Source of the DNA: Zygophlyctis sp. KS116
Lineage: Eukaryota > Chytridiomycota
Direction of reading: 5' to 3'
Length of the DNA: 36,062 nucleotides
NCBI GenBank assembly: GCA_054661495.1
Contig: BAAFSQ010000090.1
Coordinates: forward strand, 1-36,062
How positions within the stretch are numbered: position 1 is the stretch's first letter; each line of letters opens with the position of its first letter. Of this stretch, positions 9,169 through 23,525 are shown piece after piece. Made by a program: the position numbers and the translations under genes. Below the pieces are notes generated by a model. It was not told where the DNA came from. It saw nothing but the letters and a program-made list of their open reading frames with translations, and did no database searches.

Positions 9169-12100
9169 TCATTGATCCTCATCAAAATCAACGTACTCAA
9201 ATGATGGTCGAGGTATGCTAGATACAGCAGTATATCTGTATGATGTAGGACGCAGCCTATGGCTGATTTCCTCCTTTACAGATACTAACTTATCACATAT
9301 CCAGAAAAACACTCCAGATACGGTTTCCTTGATAGTGTTGGAAAATTGTCTAAATTGGAAACTCCGGGAGGAGAATTCATCCATCGGCAATCTTATTCTA
9401 CCCATTCCATTTGATTTATAATATCTTGACCCCAAAAAGAATAGGATTGCTAATCCGAAAATAGATAGGAGCATTTGAAAAATGATTGATTTTGAATTTT
9501 GGGTTCCTAATTTTGTAAAATTAAAAAAGAATACCACAAGAAATCATTACAGCCTCATAATCTTCTTCTAATCCACTTTGACATTTACTTAAAGCTTTTT
9601 TCTTATACCCTTTTGAATATCTCTTGTAACCGTTTACACAAAGAGGCTCTGCCTTTATGTCCCTTCCTTTGAAAAAGCAATCACTATTTTGGCCCAGCTC
9701 ATAGTCATAATCACATTCAAAATCGTTTCTTGTACATTCACAAGGCGAAAAATTCGCTTTCGGAATTGGTGATTCACCAACGGGAGAGCAGTCTCTATCA
9801 GATTTCCTACGAAAATACTCGGACTAATTATCAGATATAAGCATTAAAAAACCTTTTGGCCCAAATTACAAGTCCCATTCAGGTAATCCCATGATTCGTA
9901 ATCGCTCTTAGTCTTGTCTTCATTATCCTGGCACTGGCGAGGCCATACAGAGGAAAAGTCCAAATGGACAGCAGTAAATTTACCATCCATTGTGCCACCA
10001 TGAATGCTTCCAAGGACAATAAAATGGGATGAAATTCCAGACGGATCACTCAATATGTTGGTGGCAAGCAGGCGACCACCGGCAATTTTATGATCAATAG
10101 CCAAGTCTCGTAAATCCACACCTTGATTAATGGAATATCTAGTATATAAATTATAATAAAAAACCTAATTGAAGCACTGGGATCTAAATCATTCGCAAGG
10201 ATAAATACAGCTCCTGATTCAGAAATCTCATACATATAAGCCTGATCTGTAATTTCGCTCCACGTTATTCCAGCATCCCTACTTAAATACATCTTACTAT
10301 CATTTTGAACTTTTAAATATTTCCCAACATTGCCCACACCCAGAAGCATCCCAGATGCAGTTGTTATTGAATATTGATCACGTTTATCATTCCTATCTGT
10401 ATATGCATGCAAATTCAGTGAACAATCTGTACATTCGTAGTCTACACCTTTAGAATCGCGTTTCGGGGGAATAAGAGATTTCCAAGTCAATCCTAAGATT
10501 AATCATCAATTTATACCATCATCATGGCTAATTTGAGTAACCAACTTTTGCATAGAATCCCCGTCGCTGCTACTCTCAATCAGCTTATTTACTAAAAAGG
10601 CTCCATTTAATCCATTTATCCTTTCAAAGTCAACAAATCCTCTCCCATCATGATGCACTCGATCTAGCACATGGCCGAATACTGTGCCATTCCAATTGCT
10701 TCTAAATAGTGAGCCATAATCCTGAAATTTATTAGTGAGAAGTTCTAAAAATATGCTTCCCGTGGAGCCCTGTAATATTGTATAACCAAAAGAGGATGAT
10801 ACTTCAACGCCCTTTGGAAAGATAGCTTCCGCCCATTCCAATCCATCTAGAGTAACCAAAAGTTTAGATGCCGTCTAAAGACATGAATGAGAAAAAACTT
10901 ACGTTTATCGCCAACATGAATTTATCAAAGATTGCAAATTCAGAAGCCATGAATATTTCAAATAATGTTTTCGGATCGTTAGGATCATCCAAACGGACTA
11001 AAGTCTTGTCCTTAGATGTGGAAGAGTATCTCGGGTCGTCCAGTGCGGGAATATTTAGACAGAAAATGCTTCTTTTTTCATGAGAAATAAATCTTCCTTG
11101 GTATCCCCAAAAACATTTTAGAGAATTTTTTAATGTCGATGTCCATGATTTGCCTGCATTCCATGATACAAAGGTCACCGTTTGACAGCCATTTTCAGAT
11201 TTCATGCAATTGATTGCCCCTATAAGTAACAACCAATCCTGTTCTAGTGCATGGGTAGATATGGGTTGAGCCGTTATAGTCAAATCAATTACTATCGGAA
11301 TCATGATTTCAATATAAGTTTCTCCTGAATCGTTAGTAACGTATAAAATTCTTCTATCTGTAACGACAAAAGCTCGATTATTCCTATTTGTATCCATAAC
11401 CAAAGATATAATATTTTCTGTAGGAAATAGCTTTTTCCAATTTGAACCATTATCTTTTGACTGATATAAACCACCTGAAGTTCTTATTAATAAATTTGAA
11501 GATTTATTAAATCGGTAAAACTCTGTCATAGATTCATTGAAAAAACTTGTATCAACTTTGACTTCCCCTACTTTCATATTAGTTCCACACATTCTATCAA
11601 TTTTTTGAGTCAAATCCTCGCCATTTTCGCACTCAGAAAGAGAAACTCGACGATATCCGGAGGAGCCTTGGTACATGTTTCCCATCTTACAATCTTTGGG
11701 CTCTAAAATGTCTTTACCTACCAGTGAGCAGGCACCATCGAATGAGCGAAGAAACCCATAATCACTAGAATTAAAAAAACATGGTTACCATTCATAGTCA
11801 ATCTTAGAACAGGAACATTTCTTTGATTTCGAAGAAATAAATGGGTCATAGTCCTGTCCAAAGTAACAAGGGGAGTCTGATTTTCTTTGAAGTAGAGTTC
11901 TTTTTGCTCCCAGCAGGCATTCGTCCTTTCCACCATTAGGCGACCATGATATCAAATGTGTTTCTTTGGAGCATTTTTGCTTTAAAACATCTTTGAAGTC
12001 AATGCTGAATATTCTAGAAGACGACGGATTATTCCAATCAGTACCAACCAGAAACAAATTTAGAGAATCGGAATTTAAAGAGGATTCTATATGATCAATC

Positions 12101-15100
12101 ATAAAAAGTTTTTCAGTAAATTGAAATTGAGTAAATGTTTTCCCAAAATCAAATGTGAAAATTAATTTGTTGGTAACTTTCTCTTCCGTAAAAGCAATAA
12201 TGTTCCCATAGTCTGCCACCGCCCATCGATATGTTCCATTTAATACTTCAGACCAATGAAGCCCACCATCGCGAGAAATGTATATGTTGGAATTTGCAAA
12301 GTCACCTAAATAGTCTCCTACATTACCAGAAGCAATTAACAATCCTGGGCATCGTTTTGGAGAAAAGGGTCCTCTTCTTGACATGATTCCGACACGTGAG
12401 TGGAGATGAAGGTTACATCCATCTCTTTGATTGCATTCATAAGGTTTTCCATTTTGGTCAAGTTCAGGCGGAGATATCTTTCTCCAAGTTGACCCATCGT
12501 CAAATGATATAACTGAACGGGTCTTGCGATGTTGGAGAGCTGCGTTTGGATTTATTACGTTGTTGGCAAAAATAATCCCTGAAATACCGTCTACTTTGTC
12601 AAAATCAACTATATTTTCAGAATAGAATCAATCACCTTTTCCCTCTAAATTTCTGGAACTGTCGCCCAAAATCTTAGAAAAATAATTCCCGTCTTGGTTC
12701 GATTTATAAAGAGCACCAGAGATACCATAACCCATCTGTGAAGACATCTTTGAAACATCAACGAACAAACCATTTTCATTTCCCGAAAGAAGAGTAAATA
12801 TCTAAATGAGTCAATTACCAAATCAAACATACATTTTGCTCCTGAAGAGCTTCTGGTGGAAATTCTGCTTTCTTTAAAGATAGTCCATCCGATGATACGA
12901 AGAGAACAGAGCTTGATATTTCTTTAGCCGCCACAACTAAGACGTTTGATACTACGTAGAATCCTAGAGCGCCCCGTTCAAGCAGCCGATTTCTTTTAAG
13001 GCCTTGATCGGTTATTAGAACAAACTCCATTTCATTAGCGATGCTTTCAGCATCATCATAATTATTTCTTAGTTTGTCTTGAGATAATTTACCATTTTTA
13101 TTGATGAAGCTTAGACAGAATATAGAGTCCAGGTCCAAATCTCCATTTTTAAAATTACTATCTCTAGCCCAAACACATTTTTCTGCCCATGTTTCAATTT
13201 GCTTCCAGTTCTCACCGTTATCTTTTGTGAAATGAATTGTAGTGTAACAAATCGGAGACGAAACACAGTCCAAAGGGCTTGAGGCGAATATGTACCAATC
13301 TTTCTCCGTTGGATGAAGGTCAAGAATAGGAACATCTATAGAATTCGGCGCAGATGGCAATTTCAATGAATATGCTGCATCAGAAACAGTAATATCATCA
13401 ATAATCCAAATTTCTGACTTTGAAAAAAAGTAGATTCTTGAAGATATAACTTCACTCGCACCAACTTTATATATAGATGTGTCTTTTAGGGTAATTACAG
13501 AGTAGAAATCGAAACCACTCTTTACAGATTTGAATACAGATCCAGTGCGAGTAATAATGAGCACCACCGTTGAATTTTCTACGTAAAATATTTGCTCCAC
13601 CATGGAATCAAAAACTAAAGATATTGCTCTGGGAGCATCCTGAGAAGGAGGACTGGGAAAGTTTGGAGAATCTCCAACGCATTCACGTGTGACATTTTCC
13701 AATAAGTTCATTCCGCCTTGACATTTGTTTCCTGGCACTTTCCGGTATCCTGAACTGCCCATGTAAGATTTTCCGGGCTTACAATCTAAAGGTTGATCAA
13801 CGAATTCTTTTTGCGGGACACACTCCAGTTCCTTTGTCTTCCCAGACCCGGAAAAACCAGCGTCACATTGATAATCATTTTTGGTACATTCACAAGTTGA
13901 GACTTGGGTTTCCGGAAGGTTAAAGTTTGGATCAATATAGCAGTCTGCGTCGGGTTTTCTTCTGTAGAATGTTAAATACTGACCCAGCAAACAGTTGTGT
14001 TCCTCATTTGATGGGGACCATTTTTCAAAATCATATGAATTGAGAGGATCGATAGAATCACATTGGCGCAATATAGATTGTGAAAGATCTACTTGTACAA
14101 TCCAACCACTCGAAAGATCGTCTGGAGATATCGCTACAAGAAGGAATTTGAGATACTTAGAATCAGGATCAAGTAAAGTAATCCAAGGAATCCATTTTTT
14201 TTCTTCGAGAAGAACATATGTTCTGTCCCAGGAAGACCCATAGTCTTGAGAATACAAAAAATGATCTTGCGGTGCTGCACCATCAGGTATAAGAATAATA
14301 ATAGATCCTGATGCCACCGTTTCGTATTTATATGGCCCTTTAGCAATCATTCCCCATGTACGACCAGCGTCAATCGAGAGAAACGTGTCACATTGCTCAT
14401 AAGGCTTTAAATACTCACCAACTGAACCAACCCCTATAATTAGACCAGGTGCAGATGTTGTAGAGAAAACTTTTCCGAGATTATGCGGATGAGTTACTGA
14501 ATGCAAGTGCAGATTGCAAAGACCTTCACAAGAAATCCTGTTTTGATTAAAATCTACAATAGGAGGTTGTAAATCATTCCACGATCTTCCGTGATCAAAT
14601 GATAACTTTGATACAAGCTGCTTGTCTTCTTCTGTGAATGAATCTTTCTGAATAATTTCATCATAATTCTTTACAACATTTGCCAAAAGTATTCCTTTAT
14701 AACTATAAGATTGAATTGTTTCAAAATCAACCAAATAATTTGAAGCATGATTTGTGTGATCTAAAGAAGGAGTGAATATCACCCCTTGATCATCTGAAAA
14801 ATATAATGTTCCAAAAGGAGGTATCAAGGAAGATTTGTTAGAAGCTAAAATATCAACAGTCAAAGAAAATGAAGAAGAGTCTAAAACCGTAAATCCACTT
14901 TGTAAATCTCCTGCTCCAGGAAACCTAGCTTCATTAAATTCACCTCCATTTTTAGAAACATAAAGCTTATTCCCATTAGATGACAAAGGTTTCTTTAATA
15001 AATTTGAAAGAAAACTTACCACAGCAGCTAAAATGAATCCATTAACATATTTCAATCCAACCACTCCCCCTCCTAGATCATGCTGCTTCTTGCTTGTAAA

Positions 15101-15819
15101 AAATGTCTTGGAGGAAACCAACTGTAATCCCTTTGAGTTCAGGTCACCATACTGACTTGCATCTACCCACTTTGTACAATATATATGATCCCCAGGCTCT
15201 AAATCCCAAACACACGAATTAACTAGAGACAACAACAAATCAAAAGTTTTTAAACCATCCAAAGTGTAATACATACTATCATAGCACAAATCATTAACAC
15301 AAGAGTTTCCTTTAACCAAAAACTTTTCAGGATCAGAAGTAAACTCTACTCCAGTCACTAAATTCTTATTTGGCAAAGAAAACCCATCCCAGGATTTACC
15401 CCCATCAGTGCTTTTATAGTTATTACCATCTGCTCCAATCACCACAGCCTAAAATAAGAGGATATTATTTACAGTATCAATATCAAAAGGATGATGTATC
15501 AAATCCTTAAAATTGGACGTTGGCAGTTGAACAGTTTCCCATGATGAGCCCTGATTAGAAGATCGCATTATAACATTATCTTGACGAAATAGTAATATAC
15601 TCTACTGATTAGAAAATAATTAAAACTTGCATTTTTAAGATAGAATATAGATTTTGGAATAGATTCTAATTTAGTAACAGCGAGCAAAACTCCCCCGTTC
15701 TGCGCAGGCCTTTGAATAGTATTAAAAAGAATCCCAAAGACCAGTAAAATAGATACCAAACCAATGAATAATAATCTCTTGAGGCTATTTTTCATATCCA
15801 AACAGTTTCTATTTGACAT
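9169..15819 (-). CDS. VPS10: Vps10/sortilin-type sorting receptor with three luminal Vps10 domains
   Basis: This type I receptor carries vacuolar hydrolases from Golgi to endosome. Eleven exons are joined across introns 15580-15605, 15449-15472, 12802-12832, 12609-12635, 11765-11788, 10875-10902, 10493-10516, 10139-10164, 9824-9852 and 9507-9534, giving 2127 residues. The signal anchor is at about 12-35. Asp-box repeats (SxDxGxxW type) and the hallmark SFD(D/H)G-x-S/T-W ... LHLH ... GVGxVGxYL block occur three times: at about 14.6-14.4 kb, 12.5-12.3 kb and 10.5-10.3 kb. Each block is followed by its cysteine module (CECTKNDYQC, CSCSKIDYEC, CECTRNDFEC). Yeast Vps10 has two such domains and sortilin one. 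The membrane helix (MLLSIFGLAILFFLG) precedes a tail of about 82 residues with YRYTAV, FEYV and an acidic end, fitting retromer and adaptor sorting. Confidence 0.9.
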
Positions 15820-16127
15820 TTTAGGGTTTTAAGTGTTACAACTACTGAAGCTGATTTAGAATTATCATGTAGATTTCTTGATTAAAGCATAATCTCTCTT
15901 GAATTTTAATGTATCATGATTAATGCATTTTCATCATTTTTGATTTTTTCCATGTCCGAATATTATGATGATTGATCAGGGAAAATTCCAGACAATAAAG
16001 ATAATGACAATGCAATCGATTGTAATTATATCAGTAATTGAATATGATTTAATCTATTTCAGCTACGAAATCACAAAAAGTAAACATCGGCGTTACATTC
16101 GGACATCTTCTTACGAAATTAAAGAAT
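15820..16127. promoter_or_regulatory. Bidirectional VPS10/IST1 promoter region
   Basis: This 308-bp gap lies between the divergent ATGs of VPS10 and IST1. It contains TGTCCGAA (15953-15960) and its reverse form TTCGGACA near 16099, a motif that recurs in other intergenic gaps of this window. A 69-codon + strand frame starting at 15965 runs into IST1 in another frame and has no family resemblance. I see no further gene. Confidence 0.45.
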
Positions 16128-16927
16128 ATGAATGCGACAAAAACAAAGGTTCAGTTGAAATTGGCGTTAAATAGGCTCAAACTATCACAGCAGAAACAAA
16201 CTTCTCTTATTGCAATCGCCAGACAGGAAATAGCCCAATTATTAAGAGTTGGGAAAGTAGACTCGGCACGTATTAGAGTTGAAATGGTCATTAGACAAGA
16301 CTTGATGGTAGAAGCAATGGAATTATTAGAATTATATACGGAAACTCTACTTGCTAGATTTCCTCTCTTAGAATCTATGAGGAATTGCGATCCTTGTCTG
16401 GTAGAATCTGTAAACTCACTTATATATGGCGCTCCAAGGGTAGATATTCCAGAACTACTTCAAGTAATTTATAAATTCTAAATTTAGGTTAGAGATCAAC
16501 TAATTTATAAATTCGGAAAGGAATTTGGACAGGCAGCAATGGATAATTTAAATGATATCGTAAATCCAAAGGTATTAACTAGTTTATTTAATTTAAGTTG
16601 ATTCAGAAACTTAAAATTGCTTCACCAGAAACTTTCTTGGTAAATCAGTATTTACTGGAAATAGCAAAAGCGTATAAAGTGGATTGGACAATAGAAGGAT
16701 CGGCGCCAAAATATGAATCACAAGTGGCATTACCATTGGGGTATCAGTCGAATTCCTCATTACCTTGTAAAGAATGCGCAGGCCTTCCAATGCAAGAGTC
16801 AACGAATGAAAAAAACGAATCTCTAGAGTTTCAAACAACATTTCCTACAATTCCCTCACCTCAGACTCATGATCCGGATTTTGATGAATTAGAAAAGAGA
16901 TTTGAAGCTCTCAAAAAGAAGAAATAA
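16128..16927 (+). CDS. IST1: Ist1, ESCRT-III-like regulator of Vps4
   Basis: Ist1 regulates the Vps4 ATPase in endosomal membrane scission and sorting. Three exons around introns 16464-16487 (24 nt) and 16572-16597 give 249 residues. The N-terminal helical domain is strongly conserved: VQLKLALNRLK, RQEIAQLL, KVDSARIRVEMVIRQD, LMVEAMELLELYTETLLARF, CLVESVNSLIYGAPR, then LIQKLKIASPETFLVNQYLL. The C terminus, DFDELEKRFEALKKK, is a classic MIT-interacting motif, matching DFDDLSRRFEELKKK of human IST1. The middle is a short low-conservation linker. The start at 16128 gives an N terminus much like other family members. It is divergent from VPS10, and its stop lies 11 bp from that of the fumarate reductase gene. 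Confidence 0.95.
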
Positions 16928-16938
16928 AATTCAATTTC

Positions 16939-18859
<1,921 letters not shown>

Positions 18860-18926
18860 TTTACAATCCCCTGACTCTCGCCACACTCTCAAATAGTCAA
18901 CATTCACCTGACTCTACTCACTGATT
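18860..18926. promoter_or_regulatory. 67-bp bidirectional promoter gap, fumarate reductase/VPS8
   Basis: Only 67 bp separate the two divergent start codons, so both genes must initiate from overlapping signals or from within each other's first exons. No TATA box or repeated motif is evident. Confidence 0.45.
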
Positions 18927-21900
18927 ATGACCAACCAATTGCCGCTAATAGACTTATCAGATATACTACTGCCGCATGATGATTTATTAAAAATAAATGA
19001 TGATATTCTTAAAGATTGTATCGGTAAACTATCTAGTCTCTTGGAAAGAGATGATTTAGATCAAGAAACTCTTGTAAAGATTAAATATGAAAGAGAATTA
19101 TATTCCAAATTTACTATAGAAAATTGTATTTTTTATTAATTTTTAAAGAATAATAGCTCATGCTCTGAAACTTGAAAATGTATTAGCGTCTATTTCTTTG
19201 GATGAATGTAATTTTGGAATCGGTCACTCAAATTATGAAACTTATTCTGAAATTGGAAAAGAGGCAATTGAAATTGTTGGATCGCAAGGTTTAGAGCGTG
19301 ATTTGTCTCGGATGGAGTCCGAATCTAAAACTAAATCTAATAGTTTTTTACTATCATGCAGAATTATGAAAAGTTTGTCTAGTCAAGTATTCAAGGAATT
19401 GATTTCAAGGTTTGGATCTCCTACTGTATTAAAGGTTTGTTCAAAGTTTATTATTGTTGGGACAATGTCTTGTGCAATTCTTGTTTTTGATTCATGTCAA
19501 AAATTGATTGGGATTTTAGATCCGCCGTTAAGTAAAATAACAAGAAATAATTATATAGAATTTGCTGTAACTGCGCTAGGAATATCTTTCTCTCAAAAAC
19601 TAATTGTGTCGGGGCATGAGTCTGGACATATCTTTATTTGGGATTTACAAAAGAAATTAGTTTTAAAAGCTATTCCTTCAATACCATCAGATAGATTTCA
19701 AGAGGCTGTAGATGGACATTTGTCTAATAGTTCAATCATTCATTTAACGTTTTTGGGTCAAAAAGATAGGTTTATCTCTGCTGATGATTCGGTATTCTAT
19801 TTTAAACAGTAATTAAAAGGGTTCTGCATTTTATCATGAGTTTAATCAATCAATATTGATGTATTCAATCAATTCAACTCGTATACATAATCATCCACGT
19901 GAAAATTCCATTTTTACTACAATCTATACTGTTAAAGGATTACCAGTGAGGTACAAAAACTCTGATGGAATGAGAATGGTGGCAATGACGACTCCTTACA
20001 AGGTTATAATTCTTTAATGTTAATTTTAGCTTGTTATTATGAATATGAAGCCTTCTCCTTGGATAGTTTTTAGATATTATTGGGCTGCAGATGGTCATAA
20101 TGAAACTAAAACTGTTTCTTGCGCTTGTATATCTTGGATGCCGATAAGTAAAGGTACATTCGCTTTGTGTTTAATTACAGGTGAGACCAAGATGCCTCAA
20201 TTGGCCGTGTCATTTGGACCAAGGATTATTATTTTTGATATTTCCTATAATCAAGATGCCATCGAGTCAGATTTACAATCTAAAATTTCTATTGGTATCT
20301 GTAAAGAATGGTCAATTGACGAAAATATTGTTTATATGGAGTGGATTACTGGAAATGTAAGATTATATCTTTTTTATGATTAGTTGTTACTATGTTTAAC
20401 TAGCCAATCAAAAGTAGTTTTTTCAAGTGTCACACATGGTTTTTTTTTGTAATTTCATTTTTAGCTCTAAATTATAGAGAGCAGGCTTCTGTTGAAAGTC
20501 TATCATTAGCTTCAAGTAATTGTTTCGCGGATATTGCAACCAAGCTGGGTATACGATCAGAGAAATCAATTCATCAGAGTATTACCTTTTTTAAAGAAAA
20601 AGTATTCGTCTTGGTAAATTAAGCTAGAATAAATGTGCCTTAGGGAACGGAACAAGCAGCCATGGTTAGTTTAGCTTCTTGGAAGGATCGCTTGAACTTC
20701 TGGATGGATCGCGATGATTTTCCACAGGCTTTCAGAATGGCTGAAGCTTTCTATGATGGGACAATTACTTTTGCCGTAACAGATATTCCAGAAAATGGTC
20801 ATGAGAGATCAGAAAAAGTTGGCGCTTTTATTGACGAAATGATGACAAGATTTCTTAATACAACTTTAGACCCAGAAAAATTGAAGAAATATGCGCCTGC
20901 CGCTGATCTTGTAAATTTGCTGATTGGTATTTCCATAAAGGTTGGAAGAATTGATCTAATTTTTGGGATAATTTATAATTCTTTTTGTAAATTAGACCTT
21001 CTGGATTCATTTGTAAGTATTGACTAAATAACCTGAAGTTTTTTGCTCTTGAATCGCGAATATTATACGGAGATGTATTATCTATACAATCACCCTCAAT
21101 CATGTCTGAATTTATCATTTTCTTTGTCAATCAGCATGCATTTGATAGGCTAGAAGGAGTTCTAATCAAGCTTGAACTAATGAATTTAGATATTGATTAC
21201 ACTTTGTCAATATGTCGAAGTCATGGACTGTTAATTTCCTTGATCAGGATTTTCAACGTTTGCTTGAATGAATATGTAGCTCCGATTGATGAAATTATTA
21301 ACATATGCTTTAAAGAATCCCAGTACATGCCAAAAATTGGAATACTATTTGATTATTTGCAGTTTTCATTAACTAGGAAGAGCTTTCCTGATGGATCTTT
21401 TCTTAATGAAGAAGTAGGTGCTTCTATTGCTAAAGACTGTATATTGCATTTATTTTCTAATCAATCTCTGGAGATTACGAATGTAGGTGAAGAGAATCAG
21501 TTCCCTCTCTTGAAATTATTATTGCATATCAACTGTTATAAACTCCTTGTAATTTTTGAAATATGGTTGGATGATTTTTACCTTGATAATCAGGCCAATA
21601 TTCATAATATCAATTTACTAAGCCCCAATGGCATTCTGGATAAAAATCTGATAATTACAGCGTTTCTTTACCTTGGGGAAACAGTGGAAAACGCTCAAGA
21701 AGAATCAACAATCAACTTATTTGTTGCAAAGATGATTGTTAAATACTCTTTACATTTCAAGTTTGAAATCATCAGAAAGCTTGCCTTGGCACTGTCTATA
21801 TCATCTGACAAGGACTCATTTATATCACGACAGAATGCTGTCATTAGCCTCTTTACATTTTACGAATCGGATTTTATAAATCAAGATCTTGATTCCTACA

Positions 21901-22922
21901 TTGAAGTATACGCAAAAGTTAAATTCTGGAAAGTTTATGAATTTATTGGGAGAAAAATGCGAAGATTTGATCTGGTTTTATTAGGATTGGTCAATGATGA
22001 AACAAGGCGTGATAGTTTCAGAGAATCCCTTATATCACTGATAAACGATCCATTTTTATCTATTGAAGAACAAAAAACTCTAAAAGATTCCATTTATTCA
22101 AATATTGAAAATATAGTGAACCTCAGTATTGGAATTGGATTTACAATCAGCGAATTCTGGCCTTTTGATCATTCTCTTGTACTCGATCTATTAAGTCCTA
22201 AATCTAAATTACGGTATTTAGATGACTTATTTTCAGACTGTGAAATTAAGAAAGAATCTATCAATTCATACTTGATTGGACTTTATGACACCTGGTTAAT
22301 TTTACTCTGTGAATTAGAATCTTTTAGAGTAAAACCAGTCCTTACTCGTGGATTTCCATTTACAACCTTGAAAATCTTGAATGCATGTAAATCTAATCAT
22401 GTATATGATGGTACTTTATTTCTTTTAGAACAAGAAAATCAGTTTTCAGAAGCCTTAATCTACTTGAAGAATGAATTAAAGGAGAATGCCAACTCTCTTT
22501 TAGTCTCTGAAGCCATTGGATTTTACAAACGTAACAAGAATCAACTTTCCTCGAATGAAATCCAAGAATTTTACATGTGTATTTTCAATTCGATTACCCC
22601 AAATTCTAATTTCAACCTTGAATCACTCTTGGGTATCATGATTGGAGATTTATCATGCTTTAAAATCCTAATTAAATTGATTAAATCTACTCATCAGTCT
22701 GGTCAACTTGTTAAAATTCTAAATTCTCTATTATCTCTATTATCGTATGAATCAGAATCAACTCAAAATGTATTAGAAATTCTGGAGGAAGAATCAATGC
22801 ATGACCTTGAATCTTTAGTAAAGATTCGGCGTAAAGCAAGATTGTACATGTAACTCATTATATATTTTACAAGACCCAATAATTTTATTGAAATTATCAT
22901 GCGATTTGCAACAGTTACATAA
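18927..22922 (+). CDS. VPS8: Vps8, CORVET tethering subunit, without RING finger
   Basis: Vps8 is the Rab5-binding subunit of the endosomal CORVET tether. Nine exons are joined across introns 19126-19156, 19792-19819, 20003-20029, 20357-20383, 20439-20464, 20614-20643, 21013-21038 and 22850-22873, giving 1258 residues. The N-terminal beta-propeller shows the family landmarks: SPTVLKVCSKFIIVGT, LIVSGHESGHIFIWDL, FISADDSGSAFYHEF. A clathrin-repeat-like helical region follows (GTEQAAMVSLASWKDRLNFW, FAVTDIPENG, ALESRILYGDV, DRLEGVLIKLELMNLDIDY). The chain stops where yeast and human proteins continue into a C3H2C3-type RING: after KIRRKARLY there is only a ~17-residue tail, or none if the last intron is retained (stop at 22853). 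The spliced stop is 2 bp from that of the opposing endosulfine gene. Confidence 0.9.
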
Positions 22923-22924
22923 AA

Positions 22925-23230
22925 TCAACAAGAGCCAAGATTTGATTTTGGATCCGGTTTCTTCTCTTTCATTCCAGGAGGGATCGAATGAGGAATCCTT
23001 TCTGGCGAGGGATGCGCAGATCCCACTTCGTTTGATTTCCCTACTTTTGCCAGCGCATAGTCTCCTGAATCAAAATACTTGCGATCGCCGTCCTAGAATT
23101 TAAAAAATTTAAATACCTTTAATCTTGAAGATAGAATCTGTTTAGTCGGAGGTAGTCTACCATATTTTGCAAGAAAAGCCTGATCTTCTGGTGATAATTT
23201 CTCTGCATTTTCCTTTTTACTAGAATCCAT
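22925..23230 (-). CDS. IGO1: Endosulfine family PP2A inhibitor (Igo1/ENSA/ARPP19)
   Basis: This small gene is easy to miss because a 24-nt intron (23093-23116) splits it into exons of 38 and 55 codons. The 93-residue product starts MDSSKKENAEKLSPEDQAFL, like fungal Igo proteins (SPEEQ...KMYGKLP). It continues KYGRLPPTKQILSSRLK and has the invariant KYFDSGDYA core at 43-51. Ser47 is the family's site for Greatwall/Rim15 kinase. Once phosphorylated, the protein inhibits PP2A-B55, which controls mitotic entry in animals and quiescence in yeast. The HPSPERIPH segment also matches the family. It is divergent from DRC4 and converges with VPS8. Confidence 0.93.
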
Positions 23231-23525
23231 TGTTGGACGGTTTAATAGCGGATCAAAGTCTTAGGATCGCTGTCGCCCAAAACCTTGGCAGTGTCCAATG
23301 ACTCAAGAATGGCGCTGGTCGAACATTGGTGGGTCATGCACATTGTCCAAGTAGTGTGTAGGTGGGACCGGTTCCGGACAAGTGCCACAAGTGCTGATAC
23401 TGCCATAAGTGCCACAACTGTTGATAAGAGATACCAGACTATTAAACTCTACAATTCAAAAAGTGTGCTTTGAAATCTCTCCCATGAAAGGATGACGTAG
23501 ATATAAAAAAAAGTCCGAAGATTGA
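23231..23525. promoter_or_regulatory. Bidirectional IGO1/DRC4 promoter region
   Basis: This 295-bp gap lies between divergent start codons. It holds GTTCCGGAC near 23371 and AGTCCGAA at 23512-23519, variants of a motif shared with other gaps. It also has two copies of AGTGCCACAA about 27 bp apart (near 23382 and 23409). A 62-codon + strand frame at 23285 looks like chance. I found no clear X-box for an RFX factor, which might be expected before a ciliary gene. Confidence 0.4.

Noticed and set aside
10868-11083. Various + strand ORFs inside VPS10, fumarate reductase and the channel gene
   Set aside because: They are shadows of well-supported minus-strand exons.
15965-16174. 69-codon + strand ORF upstream of IST1
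   Set aside because: It overlaps IST1 in another frame, has biased AT-rich composition and matches no family.
18860-18907. Start of the fumarate reductase at 18907
   Set aside because: The codon is GTG. The ATG at 18859 sits directly before the FAD-binding strand.
22888-23103. 71-codon + strand ORF after VPS8
   Set aside because: It is the antisense of the endosulfine gene and does not resemble a RING finger.
23285-23473. 62-codon + strand ORF between IGO1 and DRC4
   Set aside because: It has no family resemblance and sits in the divergent promoter.
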